64,000 nt of DNA, from contig JBBDID010000056.1 in the NCBI GenBank assembly GCA_040880585.1, positions 9,493 through 73,492 on the forward strand. Reading direction: 5' to 3'. Below, piece after piece: positions 1-6,728 of this stretch. The first letter of the stretch is position 1. Every line of letters starts with the position of its first letter. Origin of the DNA: Paracrocinitomix sp040880585 (lineage in GTDB: Bacteria; Bacteroidota; Bacteroidia; Flavobacteriales_D; Crocinitomicaceae). Below the pieces are notes generated by a model that worked only from the letters and a program-made list of their open reading frames with translations, was not told the DNA's origin and made no database searches. The position numbers and the translations under genes were made by a program.

Positions 1-596
1 AATATGATGCCGCCACTATGGGGAATCATGATTTTGATGCCGGATTAGAAGGGTTTCATAAAGTATTACCGCACGCTAACTTCCCTTTTCTTTGTACAAA
101 TTACGACTTTAAAGACACCCTTCTCAAAGACAAAACACAAGCCTATAAGGTATTTAAAAAAGGAAAATTGAAGATCGGGGTATTTGGTGTTGGTGTGGAA
201 TTAAATGGATTGGTTTCAAAAGAATTGTATCAGGATACGGTTTATTTAGATCCGGTAGAGCGTGCAAACCACCATGCCAGATTGCTAAAACAAGATGAAA
301 AATGCGATTTGGTAATTTGTCTTTCGCACTTGGGGTATACACCGCGAATGAACAAGATGTGCGATAAAGTGCTTGCTGAAGAAACAAGCAATATTGATTT
401 GATCATTGGCGGACACTCCCACACCTTCATGAAAAAGCCCGAAATGTGTAAAAACAAGGACGGAAAATCAGTTTTAATCAATCAGGTGGGATGGGCCGGC
501 TTGATTCTAGGACGCATTGATTTTTACTTTGACACGAAAGGAAATCCTGAGGTTTGGGCTTCTAACGTGTTGAGTACCCAATATGAAATCGTTTAG
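1..596 (+). CDS. 5'-nucleotidase/UshA-type metallophosphatase, 5' end outside window
   Basis: The reading frame is open to the left edge (Y-D-A-A-T before the first Met), so the N-terminus lies outside the window. What remains is the calcineurin-like phosphoesterase fold: the GNHDFD metal-binding motif at the very start, a SHLGY His motif about 100 residues later and a GGHSHTF motif about 130 residues in, all typical of UshA/YfkN 5'-nucleotidases that hydrolyse nucleotides or related phosphoesters in the periplasm. The protein stops right after the metallophosphatase domain, without the C-terminal 5_nucleotid_C domain; in Flavobacteriales that domain is often a separate neighbouring gene, here possibly upstream. 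The signal peptide cannot be seen. Family confidence is high, substrate unknown. Confidence 0.85.
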   Translation, partial: YDAATMGNHDFDAGLEGFHKVLPHANFPFLCTNYDFKDTLLKDKTQAYKVFKKGKLKIGVFGVGVELNGLVSKELYQDTVYLDPVERANHHARLLKQDEKCDLVICLSHLGYTPRMNKMCDKVLAEETSNIDLIIGGHSHTFMKKPEMCKNKDGKSVLINQVGWAGLILGRIDFYFDTKGNPEVWASNVLSTQYEIV

Positions 597-695
597 TAGC
601 AGCAAAATTTTATTGGAGAATAAAAATCTCACTTGTTCTTTCAAATGGTATAATAATTGTGTGATATTTTCGTAAAATTAATCTAAATTGAAATC

Positions 696-1094
696 ATGAA
701 ACTAGTTTTTATTTATTTGGGGTTAATAGTGGTATTGATGTCTTGCCATAAAAAGTATGAAGAAAAAGCAGGAACGTTTGCAGGAATGCAGGTAAATTTT
801 GAAGGTTCCTTTGACCAGGTGGATACAATTTCTTATAGTTTCTTTCCTACCAAGTTTGTTCTGGATTACAACAAAAGTAGTAAGTCGTATATGGTTACCG
901 GGGGAAACGGTACTATACCCGACATCTCATTTGATAGAAAAGATTTTAAAGAGAATGAAGTATCAGTTGCGGGAATCGGTTCATCATTTAAAGCCTGGAA
1001 AGTTACTTTGGATAACGACACACTTGAAGTATTCTACGAAGAATTGGATTTAGACGATTACAAAGTGTATTCCTTTGAGGGATTCAGAGAGTAA
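696..1094 (+). CDS. small hypothetical lipoprotein
   Basis: A 132-residue protein with a hydrophobic N-terminus ending in the lipobox VLMSC (Cys at about residue 17) followed by HKKYEE, so it should be exported and lipidated. The mature part is predicted mostly beta, with alternating hydrophobic and polar residues, and has no motif I recognise. It follows the nucleotidase gene by about 100 bp in the same direction, and may be transcribed with it or on its own. The Met at 696 leads directly into the signal peptide, so this start is preferred. Function unknown. Confidence 0.75.
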   Translation: MKLVFIYLGLIVVLMSCHKKYEEKAGTFAGMQVNFEGSFDQVDTISYSFFPTKFVLDYNKSSKSYMVTGGNGTIPDISFDRKDFKENEVSVAGIGSSFKAWKVTLDNDTLEVFYEELDLDDYKVYSFEGFRE

Positions 1095-1398
1095 TTTTAT
1101 GACGAAAAGATAAAATAACCAAAACTGGTTCTGTAGGATGTTAAACCCACCGTTAGGTCATTTTAAGGTTGGATAGCAGTAGAAAATCTGCAATCCATTT
1201 ATCAATAATGATTTCCAAGGACGACAATATAGACCACATTCATTTTTCTCTGTTTCAGCTAATCAATTACTGAGTTATTCTCTTTCTATCGGCATGGATT
1301 TCGCCCTTTTTTAATCTACTATTAAAAAATCATTTGTTCCTTTTTTCAATTGATTTCTTACCCATCAAAATTTGTATCTTTCCAGACAAATTAGTTAG
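1095..1398. other. intergenic stretch without recognisable gene
   Basis: About 300 bp between the lipoprotein and xseA. Both strands were checked for short coding frames; only runs of fewer than 15 codons occur. The right end holds the probable xseA promoter. No convincing hairpin terminator follows the lipoprotein gene. Confidence 0.5.
1350..1382 (+). promoter_or_regulatory. candidate Bacteroidota -33/-7 promoter for xseAB
   Basis: A TATCTTTC box (1375-1382) resembles the TAnnTTTG -7 element of the Bacteroidota housekeeping sigma factor, with a TTG 22 bp upstream. It lies 16 bp before the TTG start of xseA. The last base of the box deviates from consensus, so confidence is moderate. Confidence 0.4.
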
Positions 1399-2781
1399 TT
1401 GAACGAAGAACGAAAAATATATACACTCAGTCAGCTGTCAACCTCGCTGGAGAATTTTATGATGAAGCACTTTGGCAGCCAGACATTTTGGGTCACAGCT
1501 GAAATTGCCAAAGTAAATCAAAAAGGAGGTCACCGTTATTTAGAATTGGTAGATAGTGAAAACGGTATTACATCTGCCCTAATTGCAGCAAGCATCTGGC
1601 GACGAAACTATCAAAACATCTATGAAAGAGTCGGACAAGACTTGAATGATATTGTAAAAACAGGCAACAAAGCGCTTTTTCAAATCAAAATAGAGTACCA
1701 CAAAATATATGGTTTAAAACTTAACGTTCTGGATATCGATCCCACCTACTCTTATGGTGAGATTGAGCGAAAAAAACAAGAAACCATAAAGCGTCTAAAA
1801 GATCAGGGATTATTTGATTTACAAAAGCAATTAGAGCTTCCTATTATTGCCAAGCGAATTGCTTTAGTAGGTTCACCGGGAACATCAGGATATAGAGATT
1901 TCACCAATGAATTGTTGCACAACAATGTGTATCGCAATTTTGTCCTCAAAGAATTTGCGGCAAGTGTGCAGGGAGATCGGTCGGTGCAGGAGATCATAAA
2001 AGCAATTGAAACAGCCCGTTTGTATGATGTGGATGCCATTGTACTGATCAGAGGAGGAGGAAGCAAGATGGATTTGAATGTATTTAATGATTATGATATT
2101 GCCAAAACGATCTGTGAAACTCAAATTCCTGTAATCACCGGAATTGGGCATGAAAGTGATGAGGTTGTTGCCGATTTGGTAGGGAAACAAAGGTGTATTA
2201 CGCCTACAGCAGCCGCTAAATATTTTTACATCCGTATCGGTAATTTTTCGGCAGAATTGCGCAATGCTTTTGATGCAATTAAACAACAATCACTAGGATT
2301 ATTGGGGGCTGCAAAAGATGAGTTCTATCATCAAAATCGGTATCTGGCGCATTTTAGCCAGCAACTTTTGCTAGAGCATCAACACGAACTGAGAACAGCC
2401 TCACACAACTTACAATTGGGATTTTTGAATCTGATCCACTCTGAAAAATCAGAATTGTCCCTTTCTCTTAAACAACTTTCTTCCCGGGCTATTCATCAAC
2501 TTCAGCTCATAAAAGAGGCGGATTTACCGGCAAGGCTTGAACGGATTCAGATGATGAGTAAAAATCTTATCGATCAAAAAAAACTGGAAGTAAAGGGACT
2601 GGAAGAGCTTTTACGCATGCTGGATCCTCAGCGATTACTGGAAAATGGGTATACCATATCCACCATAAACGATATGGATCTTAATCTGGTTACCGAAAAT
2701 CTTGTGGGAAAAGAAATGAAAACGTTATCTTCAACTTCTCTGATAAGCAGTAAAATTACAAAAACCGAAAACCGAAAATGA
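1399..2781 (+). CDS. xseA: exodeoxyribonuclease VII large subunit
   Basis: XseA, the catalytic large subunit of exonuclease VII, which degrades single-stranded DNA from both ends in recombination and mismatch repair. At 460 residues it has the usual family layout: N-terminal OB fold (about 1-110, beginning with the typical Y-T-L-S-Q-L-S segment), the catalytic domain with GSPGTSGYRDF, IRGGGSKMDLNVFND and GIGHESD motifs (about 155-260), then a long coiled coil. The start is a TTG; no in-frame ATG lies early enough to retain the OB fold. The stop overlaps the xseB start by four bases (ATGA), giving translational coupling of the two subunits. Confidence 0.95.
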   Translation: MNEERKIYTLSQLSTSLENFMMKHFGSQTFWVTAEIAKVNQKGGHRYLELVDSENGITSALIAASIWRRNYQNIYERVGQDLNDIVKTGNKALFQIKIEYHKIYGLKLNVLDIDPTYSYGEIERKKQETIKRLKDQGLFDLQKQLELPIIAKRIALVGSPGTSGYRDFTNELLHNNVYRNFVLKEFAASVQGDRSVQEIIKAIETARLYDVDAIVLIRGGGSKMDLNVFNDYDIAKTICETQIPVITGIGHESDEVVADLVGKQRCITPTAAAKYFYIRIGNFSAELRNAFDAIKQQSLGLLGAAKDEFYHQNRYLAHFSQQLLLEHQHELRTASHNLQLGFLNLIHSEKSELSLSLKQLSSRAIHQLQLIKEADLPARLERIQMMSKNLIDQKKLEVKGLEELLRMLDPQRLLENGYTISTINDMDLNLVTENLVGKEMKTLSSTSLISSKITKTENRK

Positions 2782-3002
2782 AAATCGACAAGGATTTAAA
2801 ATATGAAGACGCACTGAAACAATTAGAAGAAATTGTAAACCTGCTGGAGCGTAAAGAAATTAAGATCGATCAGTTGGCCGATAAAGTGAAAGAGGCAAAA
2901 GCTTTGGTGGATTATTGTCGTGAAAAATTAGAAAAAACCGAAGAGGAAATCAGTAAGATTATTGAACCCTTAAAAGGAAATGATGTTCCTGATTTTGAAT
3001 AA
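2778..3002 (+). CDS. xseB: exodeoxyribonuclease VII small subunit
   Basis: XseB, 74 residues, the small helical subunit that wraps around the XseA coiled coil and is present in several copies per large subunit. The conserved pattern Y-E-D-A-L-K-Q-L-E-E-I-V near the N-terminus and the Lys/Glu-rich helices match the family in sequence and length. The ATG overlaps the end of xseA (ATGA), as expected for a coupled pair. A perfect hairpin follows 15 bp after the stop. Confidence 0.95.
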   Translation: MKIDKDLKYEDALKQLEEIVNLLERKEIKIDQLADKVKEAKALVDYCREKLEKTEEEISKIIEPLKGNDVPDFE

Positions 3003-3017
3003 CTCATTATATAAGAT

Positions 3018-3054
3018 CAAACTCTGACAGGATTTTGAATCCTGTCAGAGTTTG
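3018..3054. repeat. perfect 17-bp inverted repeat between convergent xseB and dps
   Basis: The arms 3018-3034 and 3038-3054 are perfectly complementary with a three-base loop; the left arm starts CAAACTCTGACAGG. It sits between the ends of two convergent genes and could stop transcription from either side, although neither flank has a strong T tract. A diverged relative of the same palindrome (CAAACTCCGACA...) is found inside the propeller SpoIIE gene at 31568-31600, which suggests a dispersed repeat family rather than a simple terminator. Confidence 0.75.
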
Positions 3055-3095
3055 TGAGAGTTTGAGTATTCTTTTTAATCAATCCTCAATTAATT

Positions 3096-3608
3096 CTATT
3101 TCATTTCCTCATCCTTACTATTTAACCAGGAAGACAACATCCAATGGTCTTTTTCCATTTTTTTAATGAAGCCGTTACATAAATCAACGGTTCCGACATC
3201 TCCGTTCTTTGCTGCCTGATCTGTTGTTTCAACCAAAATAGAGAGCAGAATTTCAAAATCATTGAGGATTTCTCCGACCATATACTCACCACTCAAATCG
3301 GTAGATGCTTCTTTAATCTCTGTGAGTTCAAGGTATTCTTTCATTGTGCTGACAGGCGTTTTCCCAAACACTCTGATTCTTTCTGCCACGATATCAATGT
3401 TCTCAAAAGCCCTTCTGTACATGTCTTCAAAATGCCCATGCAATTCAAAGAAATCTCTCCCCTTTACATTCCAGTGAAAATTTTGAAGCTTGTGAAAGTG
3501 CGTTTGGTAATTCGCTAATAATTCATTGAGATTTAAAATAATCTCCGTAGCCTCCAAGTTTGTAAATCCGAGTTTTTTATAAGGTGTTTCTTTGTTTAAC
3601 ATTTCCAT
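3096..3608 (-). CDS. dps: Dps/ferritin-like DNA-protection protein
   Basis: Dps, 170 residues, a dodecameric mini-ferritin that oxidises Fe(II) with hydrogen peroxide and stores the iron, protecting DNA. The intersubunit ferroxidase ligands are in place: His45 in NFHW, His57, Asp72 and Glu76 in the helix IDIVAERI. The spacing matches E. coli Dps (51, 63, 78, 82). A second Met at residue 3 is an alternative start. The gene lies 167 bp downstream of a MarR-family gene on the same strand; that gap contains a 22-bp inverted repeat that could be an operator, so MarR-type or peroxide-responsive control is possible but not shown. Confidence 0.95.
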   Translation of the reverse strand: MEMLNKETPYKKLGFTNLEATEIILNLNELLANYQTHFHKLQNFHWNVKGRDFFELHGHFEDMYRRAFENIDIVAERIRVFGKTPVSTMKEYLELTEIKEASTDLSGEYMVGEILNDFEILLSILVETTDQAAKNGDVGTVDLCNGFIKKMEKDHWMLSSWLNSKDEEMK

Positions 3609-3682
3609 TTTTTTCTGTCTGTTTTTAATGATTAATAACTTACTGTTGGGTTTTATAGAAATTCAATCATCCTTTTATTTGG

Positions 3683-3704
3683 ATTATGTTCTATACAACA
3701 TAAT
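3683..3704. promoter_or_regulatory. candidate operator, 8-6-8 inverted repeat upstream of dps
   Basis: ATTATGTT and AACATAAT separated by six bases form a perfect 8-bp dyad 75 bp upstream of dps. Size and AT-richness fit a dimeric regulator such as MarR or Fur/PerR. The adjacent MarR-family gene makes it a plausible regulator. Confidence 0.4.
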
Positions 3705-3775
3705 ATAAGATCTATCTATTCATTTTCCAAAGAAATGACTGTAAAATTTGTTAAAAACTAAGAATGGGTCAAGGG

Positions 3776-4231
3776 TTAGTTTGCCTGGTTCTCCAAAGGA
3801 AGATCTTCTTCGCCCAAGAGATTAATGAGTAAGTCCAGGCCTTTTTCAATATCCTGAATATCTTGTTTTGGTAAAGTACTTAACTTATGGCTCAATCGTT
3901 GTTGAAACAATTCGGGGGCATTTTCGATCTGTTTTAGTCCCATAGCCGTCAAACTTAACCATGTTGAGCGCTTATCGCCTTTTGCAGGAATTTTCACCAA
4001 ATACCCTTTCTCTTCCAGACGTCCAACTATACCTGTTACCGTACTGGAATTTAATTGTAAAAACTTACGCAACTGCAATTGAGAGCACTGATATTTTTCA
4101 CAGTTACTGATATAAATTAGAGATAAGAGTTGTGGAATGCTAAGGCCACTGATTTTTTGGATGCGTTTTGAATCCAGATTGATTGCCCGTGCAATTTTTC
4201 GGACAGCAATTAAAATGTCTGTGTAATCCAC
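3776..4231 (-). CDS. MarR-family transcriptional regulator
   Basis: A 151-residue winged-helix protein of the MarR family, dimeric regulators that often respond to small phenolic ligands or oxidants. Visible features are the N-terminal dimerisation helix, the recognition region (L-Q-L-R-K-F-L-Q-L-N-S-S-T-V-T-G-I-V) and the wing with the conserved D-K-R-S-T-W-L-S-L-T. The start is GTG. It contains Cys at about residues 49 and 54, so thiol sensing is conceivable. It lies upstream of dps on the same strand. A loose dyad (ATGTTTT ... AAAACAT, 4248-4278) upstream could be an autoregulatory site. Confidence 0.85.
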   Translation of the reverse strand: MDYTDILIAVRKIARAINLDSKRIQKISGLSIPQLLSLIYISNCEKYQCSQLQLRKFLQLNSSTVTGIVGRLEEKGYLVKIPAKGDKRSTWLSLTAMGLKQIENAPELFQQRLSHKLSTLPKQDIQDIEKGLDLLINLLGEEDLPLENQAN

Positions 4232-4318
4232 CGCTGTTTATAGATATATGTTTTATGCGACACAATATAGAAAAACATCTGCATAATTGGTAAAAGTTAG
4301 CTGATAAACGTACTTCTA

Positions 4319-5029
4319 CTACTCTGTCTTTACAAATTTAAACGAAGATCGCAACCCTTCCTTTGAATTGATTTGAAGAATAAACACTCCCTTTTTTAAG
4401 GATTTTACATCCAGGATGTAACTACCATCTTGAGAAGTTATATTTTTTGCAAGCACCACTTTCCCTGAAAGATCTATAATACTCAACTCAGCTACATCTT
4501 CCTTTAATCCGCTAAAAATAAGTTGCTGATCAAACGCCCGGTAAAAAAAAGTCAGTTCTGTATGGATAGATTCACCTACCTGCGCCTCTTCAGGCTCTCC
4601 AATATAAATGTAATAATGTATCCAAATGGAGTCTTCAGGAAAATCAACAGGAAACACTTTAAAACTAATGACGCTATTGGCAGCAAACGATTGATGATCT
4701 ACGCCAATAATCAGTTTATTTGAAAATTCAGGAGGATTCAATAAGGTAAAATCCGCACTATCTTCAAGATGAGGATTTGTATAGCTGCTGTCCGGATCAG
4801 AGAAATTGGGAATCCATTGGCTGGGCCAGGATGTAGATATTGCAGGAATCCAGCGCATCTGCAAATCCTGCCCGGAATAGTTAAACATCTCAATGTAATC
4901 GTGAACCACCCCATAATTAGTTGTTTTAACAATATTAATGACCGTATCTTCCACTCCCCATGTGCTTGTTGTGACCTGGGCTTTAGAAATGGTGGGCAAT
5001 AGTAATAGAATCAACAAAAACTTTCTCAT
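4319..5029 (-). CDS. T9SS type A sorting-domain protein
   Basis: A 236-residue exported protein. A classical signal peptide (M-R-K-F-L-L-I-L-L-L-L-P-T-I-S-K-A-Q) is followed by a beta-rich domain of unknown function and a C-terminal segment of about 70 residues that matches the type A secretion signal: a beta pattern, I-I-D-L-S-G-K-V-V, then K-K-G-V-F-I-L-Q-I and terminal K-F-V-K. Such proteins are carried across the outer membrane by the type IX secretion system and are released or anchored at the surface. The gene ends up just downstream of elbB (4 bp gap) on the same strand and is probably cotranscribed. Confidence 0.85.
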   Translation of the reverse strand: MRKFLLILLLLPTISKAQVTTSTWGVEDTVINIVKTTNYGVVHDYIEMFNYSGQDLQMRWIPAISTSWPSQWIPNFSDPDSSYTNPHLEDSADFTLLNPPEFSNKLIIGVDHQSFAANSVISFKVFPVDFPEDSIWIHYYIYIGEPEEAQVGESIHTELTFFYRAFDQQLIFSGLKEDVAELSIIDLSGKVVLAKNITSQDGSYILDVKSLKKGVFILQINSKEGLRSSFKFVKTE

Positions 5030-5033
5030 ACTT

Positions 5034-5717
5034 TCAATTGATCAAAGCTACGGTGGCTTCAATTGCAGCTTTTACATTATTTCGGATTTCCAAAATGGTA
5101 GCATCCATCATATAGCAAGGAGCTGTAACGATTAAATTTTCCTGATCTACCAAGACTTCTCGTACTGTTTTCATTTCAGTGACTGCTCCTACACTTTCAA
5201 TTCCGGCATGAAATCCGGGAATGTCATAAGGAGAATCTTCCTGATCAGATCCCAGGGTCATAGTGGGTCGAATAGAGCTTCCTTCCAATGCTTTTGCCAC
5301 CACAACGGGACTTACACATAGGGCACAAACCGGTTTTCCTACATTTATCATATTAACGATCAACAACTTTACCTCCGGCATGATCTCTCCCTCAGGACCT
5401 GAAAAAGCCCATTTTGTGAAATTTTTTGCCGAACCAAAACCTCCGGGAATGATCAGGGCGTCTATCTGAGATGGAGTGATCTCATTAATCTCTTTTACAT
5501 CTCCCCTAGCAATACGCGCCGCTTCCACCATCATATTTCTCTTCTCATTCATTTCTTCACCGTTCAGATGATTGATTACATGATGTTGTTCTTTATCAAT
5601 TGAAATGCACTGGTAGTCATGTCCCAATTCTTCAATCGCTAACATAGCCATTGTTGCTTCTTGAATTTCTGCTCCGTCATAAACACCACATCCTGAAAGT
5701 AAAATACCAAACTTCAT
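5034..5717 (-). CDS. elbB: ElbB, DJ-1/PfpI-superfamily isoprenoid-linked glyoxalase
   Basis: A 227-residue homologue of E. coli ElbB (YhbL), a class I glutamine amidotransferase-like/DJ-1 superfamily protein with glyoxalase-type activity that influences isoprenoid synthesis. It begins with the family signature L-L-S-G-C-G-V-Y-D-G-A-E-I-Q-E, contains I-P-G-G-F-G-S-A-K-N and the nucleophile-elbow Cys in V-C-A-L-C-V-S-P near residue 135. Length matches the family. It is divergent from the DCC-family gene across 46 bp and precedes a T9SS cargo gene by 4 bp. Confidence 0.9.
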   Translation of the reverse strand: MKFGILLSGCGVYDGAEIQEATMAMLAIEELGHDYQCISIDKEQHHVINHLNGEEMNEKRNMMVEAARIARGDVKEINEITPSQIDALIIPGGFGSAKNFTKWAFSGPEGEIMPEVKLLIVNMINVGKPVCALCVSPVVVAKALEGSSIRPTMTLGSDQEDSPYDIPGFHAGIESVGAVTEMKTVREVLVDQENLIVTAPCYMMDATILEIRNNVKAAIEATVALIN

Positions 5718-5763
5718 AAGTATACTGTTCTTTAATTCTTCGCTTAAAATTAAGTAAATTTGA

Positions 5764-6177
5764 ATGAAAATGAAGAAAAATCAATACAATTCGGTAGTGT
5801 TTTATGATGAGAGTTGCGGATTTTGCAGTGCTTCGGTACAATTCATTTTAGAAAAACGCAAAAGCACCTTTTATTTTTGCCCGCTTCAGTCAGATCTTGC
5901 TAAGGAATTGTTAGCCCCTTACGGAATTGAAATCCAATTAAAAACCATTTATTACCTCAAGGACGGTAAAGTGTACGATCGTTCTTCAGCAGTATTACGA
6001 ATTACAAGGGGATTAAAGGGAGGCTACCCATTACTATATGGTTTTTATATTATTCCGAAATTTATAAGAGATGCCGTTTATGATACAATTGCCAAACGGC
6101 GACACAAAATTAAGACGAGCAGGTGTTTACTTCCGTCACCAAAAGAAAAATCTTTTTTTATTGGGATTACAACTTAG
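5764..6177 (+). CDS. DCC-family (DUF393) thiol-disulfide oxidoreductase-like protein
   Basis: A 137-residue protein of the DCC/DUF393 family, named for its thioredoxin-like active site; here the motif is Y-D-E-S-C-G-F-C at about residues 14-21, followed by a thioredoxin-like fold with F-C-P-L-Q-S. The role is presumed thiol-disulfide exchange in the cytoplasm; partners are unknown. The start at 5764 has a second Met two codons later. The 3' end overlaps by 11 bp, tail to tail, with a small Cys-rich gene on the opposite strand. Confidence 0.85.
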   Translation: MKMKKNQYNSVVFYDESCGFCSASVQFILEKRKSTFYFCPLQSDLAKELLAPYGIEIQLKTIYYLKDGKVYDRSSAVLRITRGLKGGYPLLYGFYIIPKFIRDAVYDTIAKRRHKIKTSRCLLPSPKEKSFFIGITT

Positions 6178-6307
6178 GGCAGCTACCACAGTGCTTTCCT
6201 TTGCGCTTGTATTTTTTACAGCACTTTTTTTTCTTGCTGCAACATCCTGCTAAATCAATTTCATGAAAAGCGGGATCAAAAGATCGAATATCAAATGGCT
6301 GATTCAC
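6167..6307 (-). CDS. 46-residue Cys/Lys-rich microprotein
   Basis: A short frame on the minus strand, GTG start at 6307, TAA at 6167, encoding 46 residues. The C-terminal half is strongly patterned: GCCSKKKKCCKKY, then KRKGKHCGSCP and a final KL. Six Cys and twelve Lys/Arg in 25 residues with C-C, C-C and C-x-x-C spacing suggest a zinc- or iron-sulfur-binding knuckle. I recall similar short CCKKY...CxxCP proteins as conserved unknowns in Bacteroidota, which is memory, not a search. An in-frame stop lies five codons before the GTG, so the start is well bounded. Convergent with the DCC gene. Function unknown. Confidence 0.6.
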   Translation of the reverse strand: MNQPFDIRSFDPAFHEIDLAGCCSKKKKCCKKYKRKGKHCGSCPKL

Positions 6308-6420
6308 CCGGCAAATTTCTTATTTAAACTCATTCTAAACAATACCGCAAAAGTGGTATTTTTAAAAAAAAATATCTGAAAAAAAATGATGGAAATATAT
6401 AATGCCCGAATGCATAACAG

Positions 6421-6482
6421 ACTAGAAATAAAAACCATCTCCGGCGATCCTTTTCCCCTTTTCCGTCTGAGACGGATGTAGG
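6421..6482. repeat. extragenic palindromic repeat, copy 1
   Basis: A 62-bp unit beginning ACTAGAAATAAAAACCATC, with the shared core CGGCGATCCTTTTCCCC and ending in the palindrome CCGTCTGAGACGG (6463-6475). It is a direct repeat of the unit at 6552-6612. The palindrome sequence differs between copies but remains self-complementary in both, which points to conservation of a hairpin. Confidence 0.7.
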
Positions 6483-6551
6483 ATTGAACGTCCCTGACTA
6501 GAGTTGACCGTTTTTAAACATTAATTTCATTGTCCGGTGAAAATTAAAAAA

Positions 6552-6612
6552 ACTAGAAATGATACCCATCCCCGGCGATCCTTTTCCCCTTTCCGCCAGC
6601 TGGCGGATGGGA
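6552..6612. repeat. extragenic palindromic repeat, copy 2
   Basis: Second copy of the 60-bp unit. The shared core is nearly identical to copy 1, but the palindrome is CCGCCAGCTGGCGG (6593-6606, 14 bp perfect) instead of CCGTCTGAGACGG. This is REP-like organisation. Confidence 0.7.
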
Positions 6613-6728
6613 TCGCTTGACAGTGCTAAGGTAAAGCCATTTCACATCCTTTATGGAGGGGAAATGAAATGGCGGAAATGGGAGTCATTATTTCCCCGGG
6701 CATCAATGAAAAAGAAACATTTTTGGAC

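Larger units (their letters stand above)
6308..6728. other. intergenic region rich in palindromic repeats
   Basis: About 420 bp without a gene between the microprotein and the ABC-F gene. It holds two copies of a 60-bp repeat (listed separately) and a further dyad at 6636-6673 (GCCATTTCA and TGAAATGGC). A 66-codon open frame at 6559-6759 runs through the repeat and into the antisense of the ABC-F gene and is not considered real. Confidence 0.6.

Noticed and set aside
1885..2289. 134-codon open frame antisense to xseA
   Set aside because: Shadow of a well-supported core gene.
6071..6253. Plus-strand frame with a hydrophobic C-terminus over the end of the DCC gene
   Set aside because: It is the antisense of the Cys/Lys microprotein (AAA/TGC-rich codons read as hydrophobic residues).
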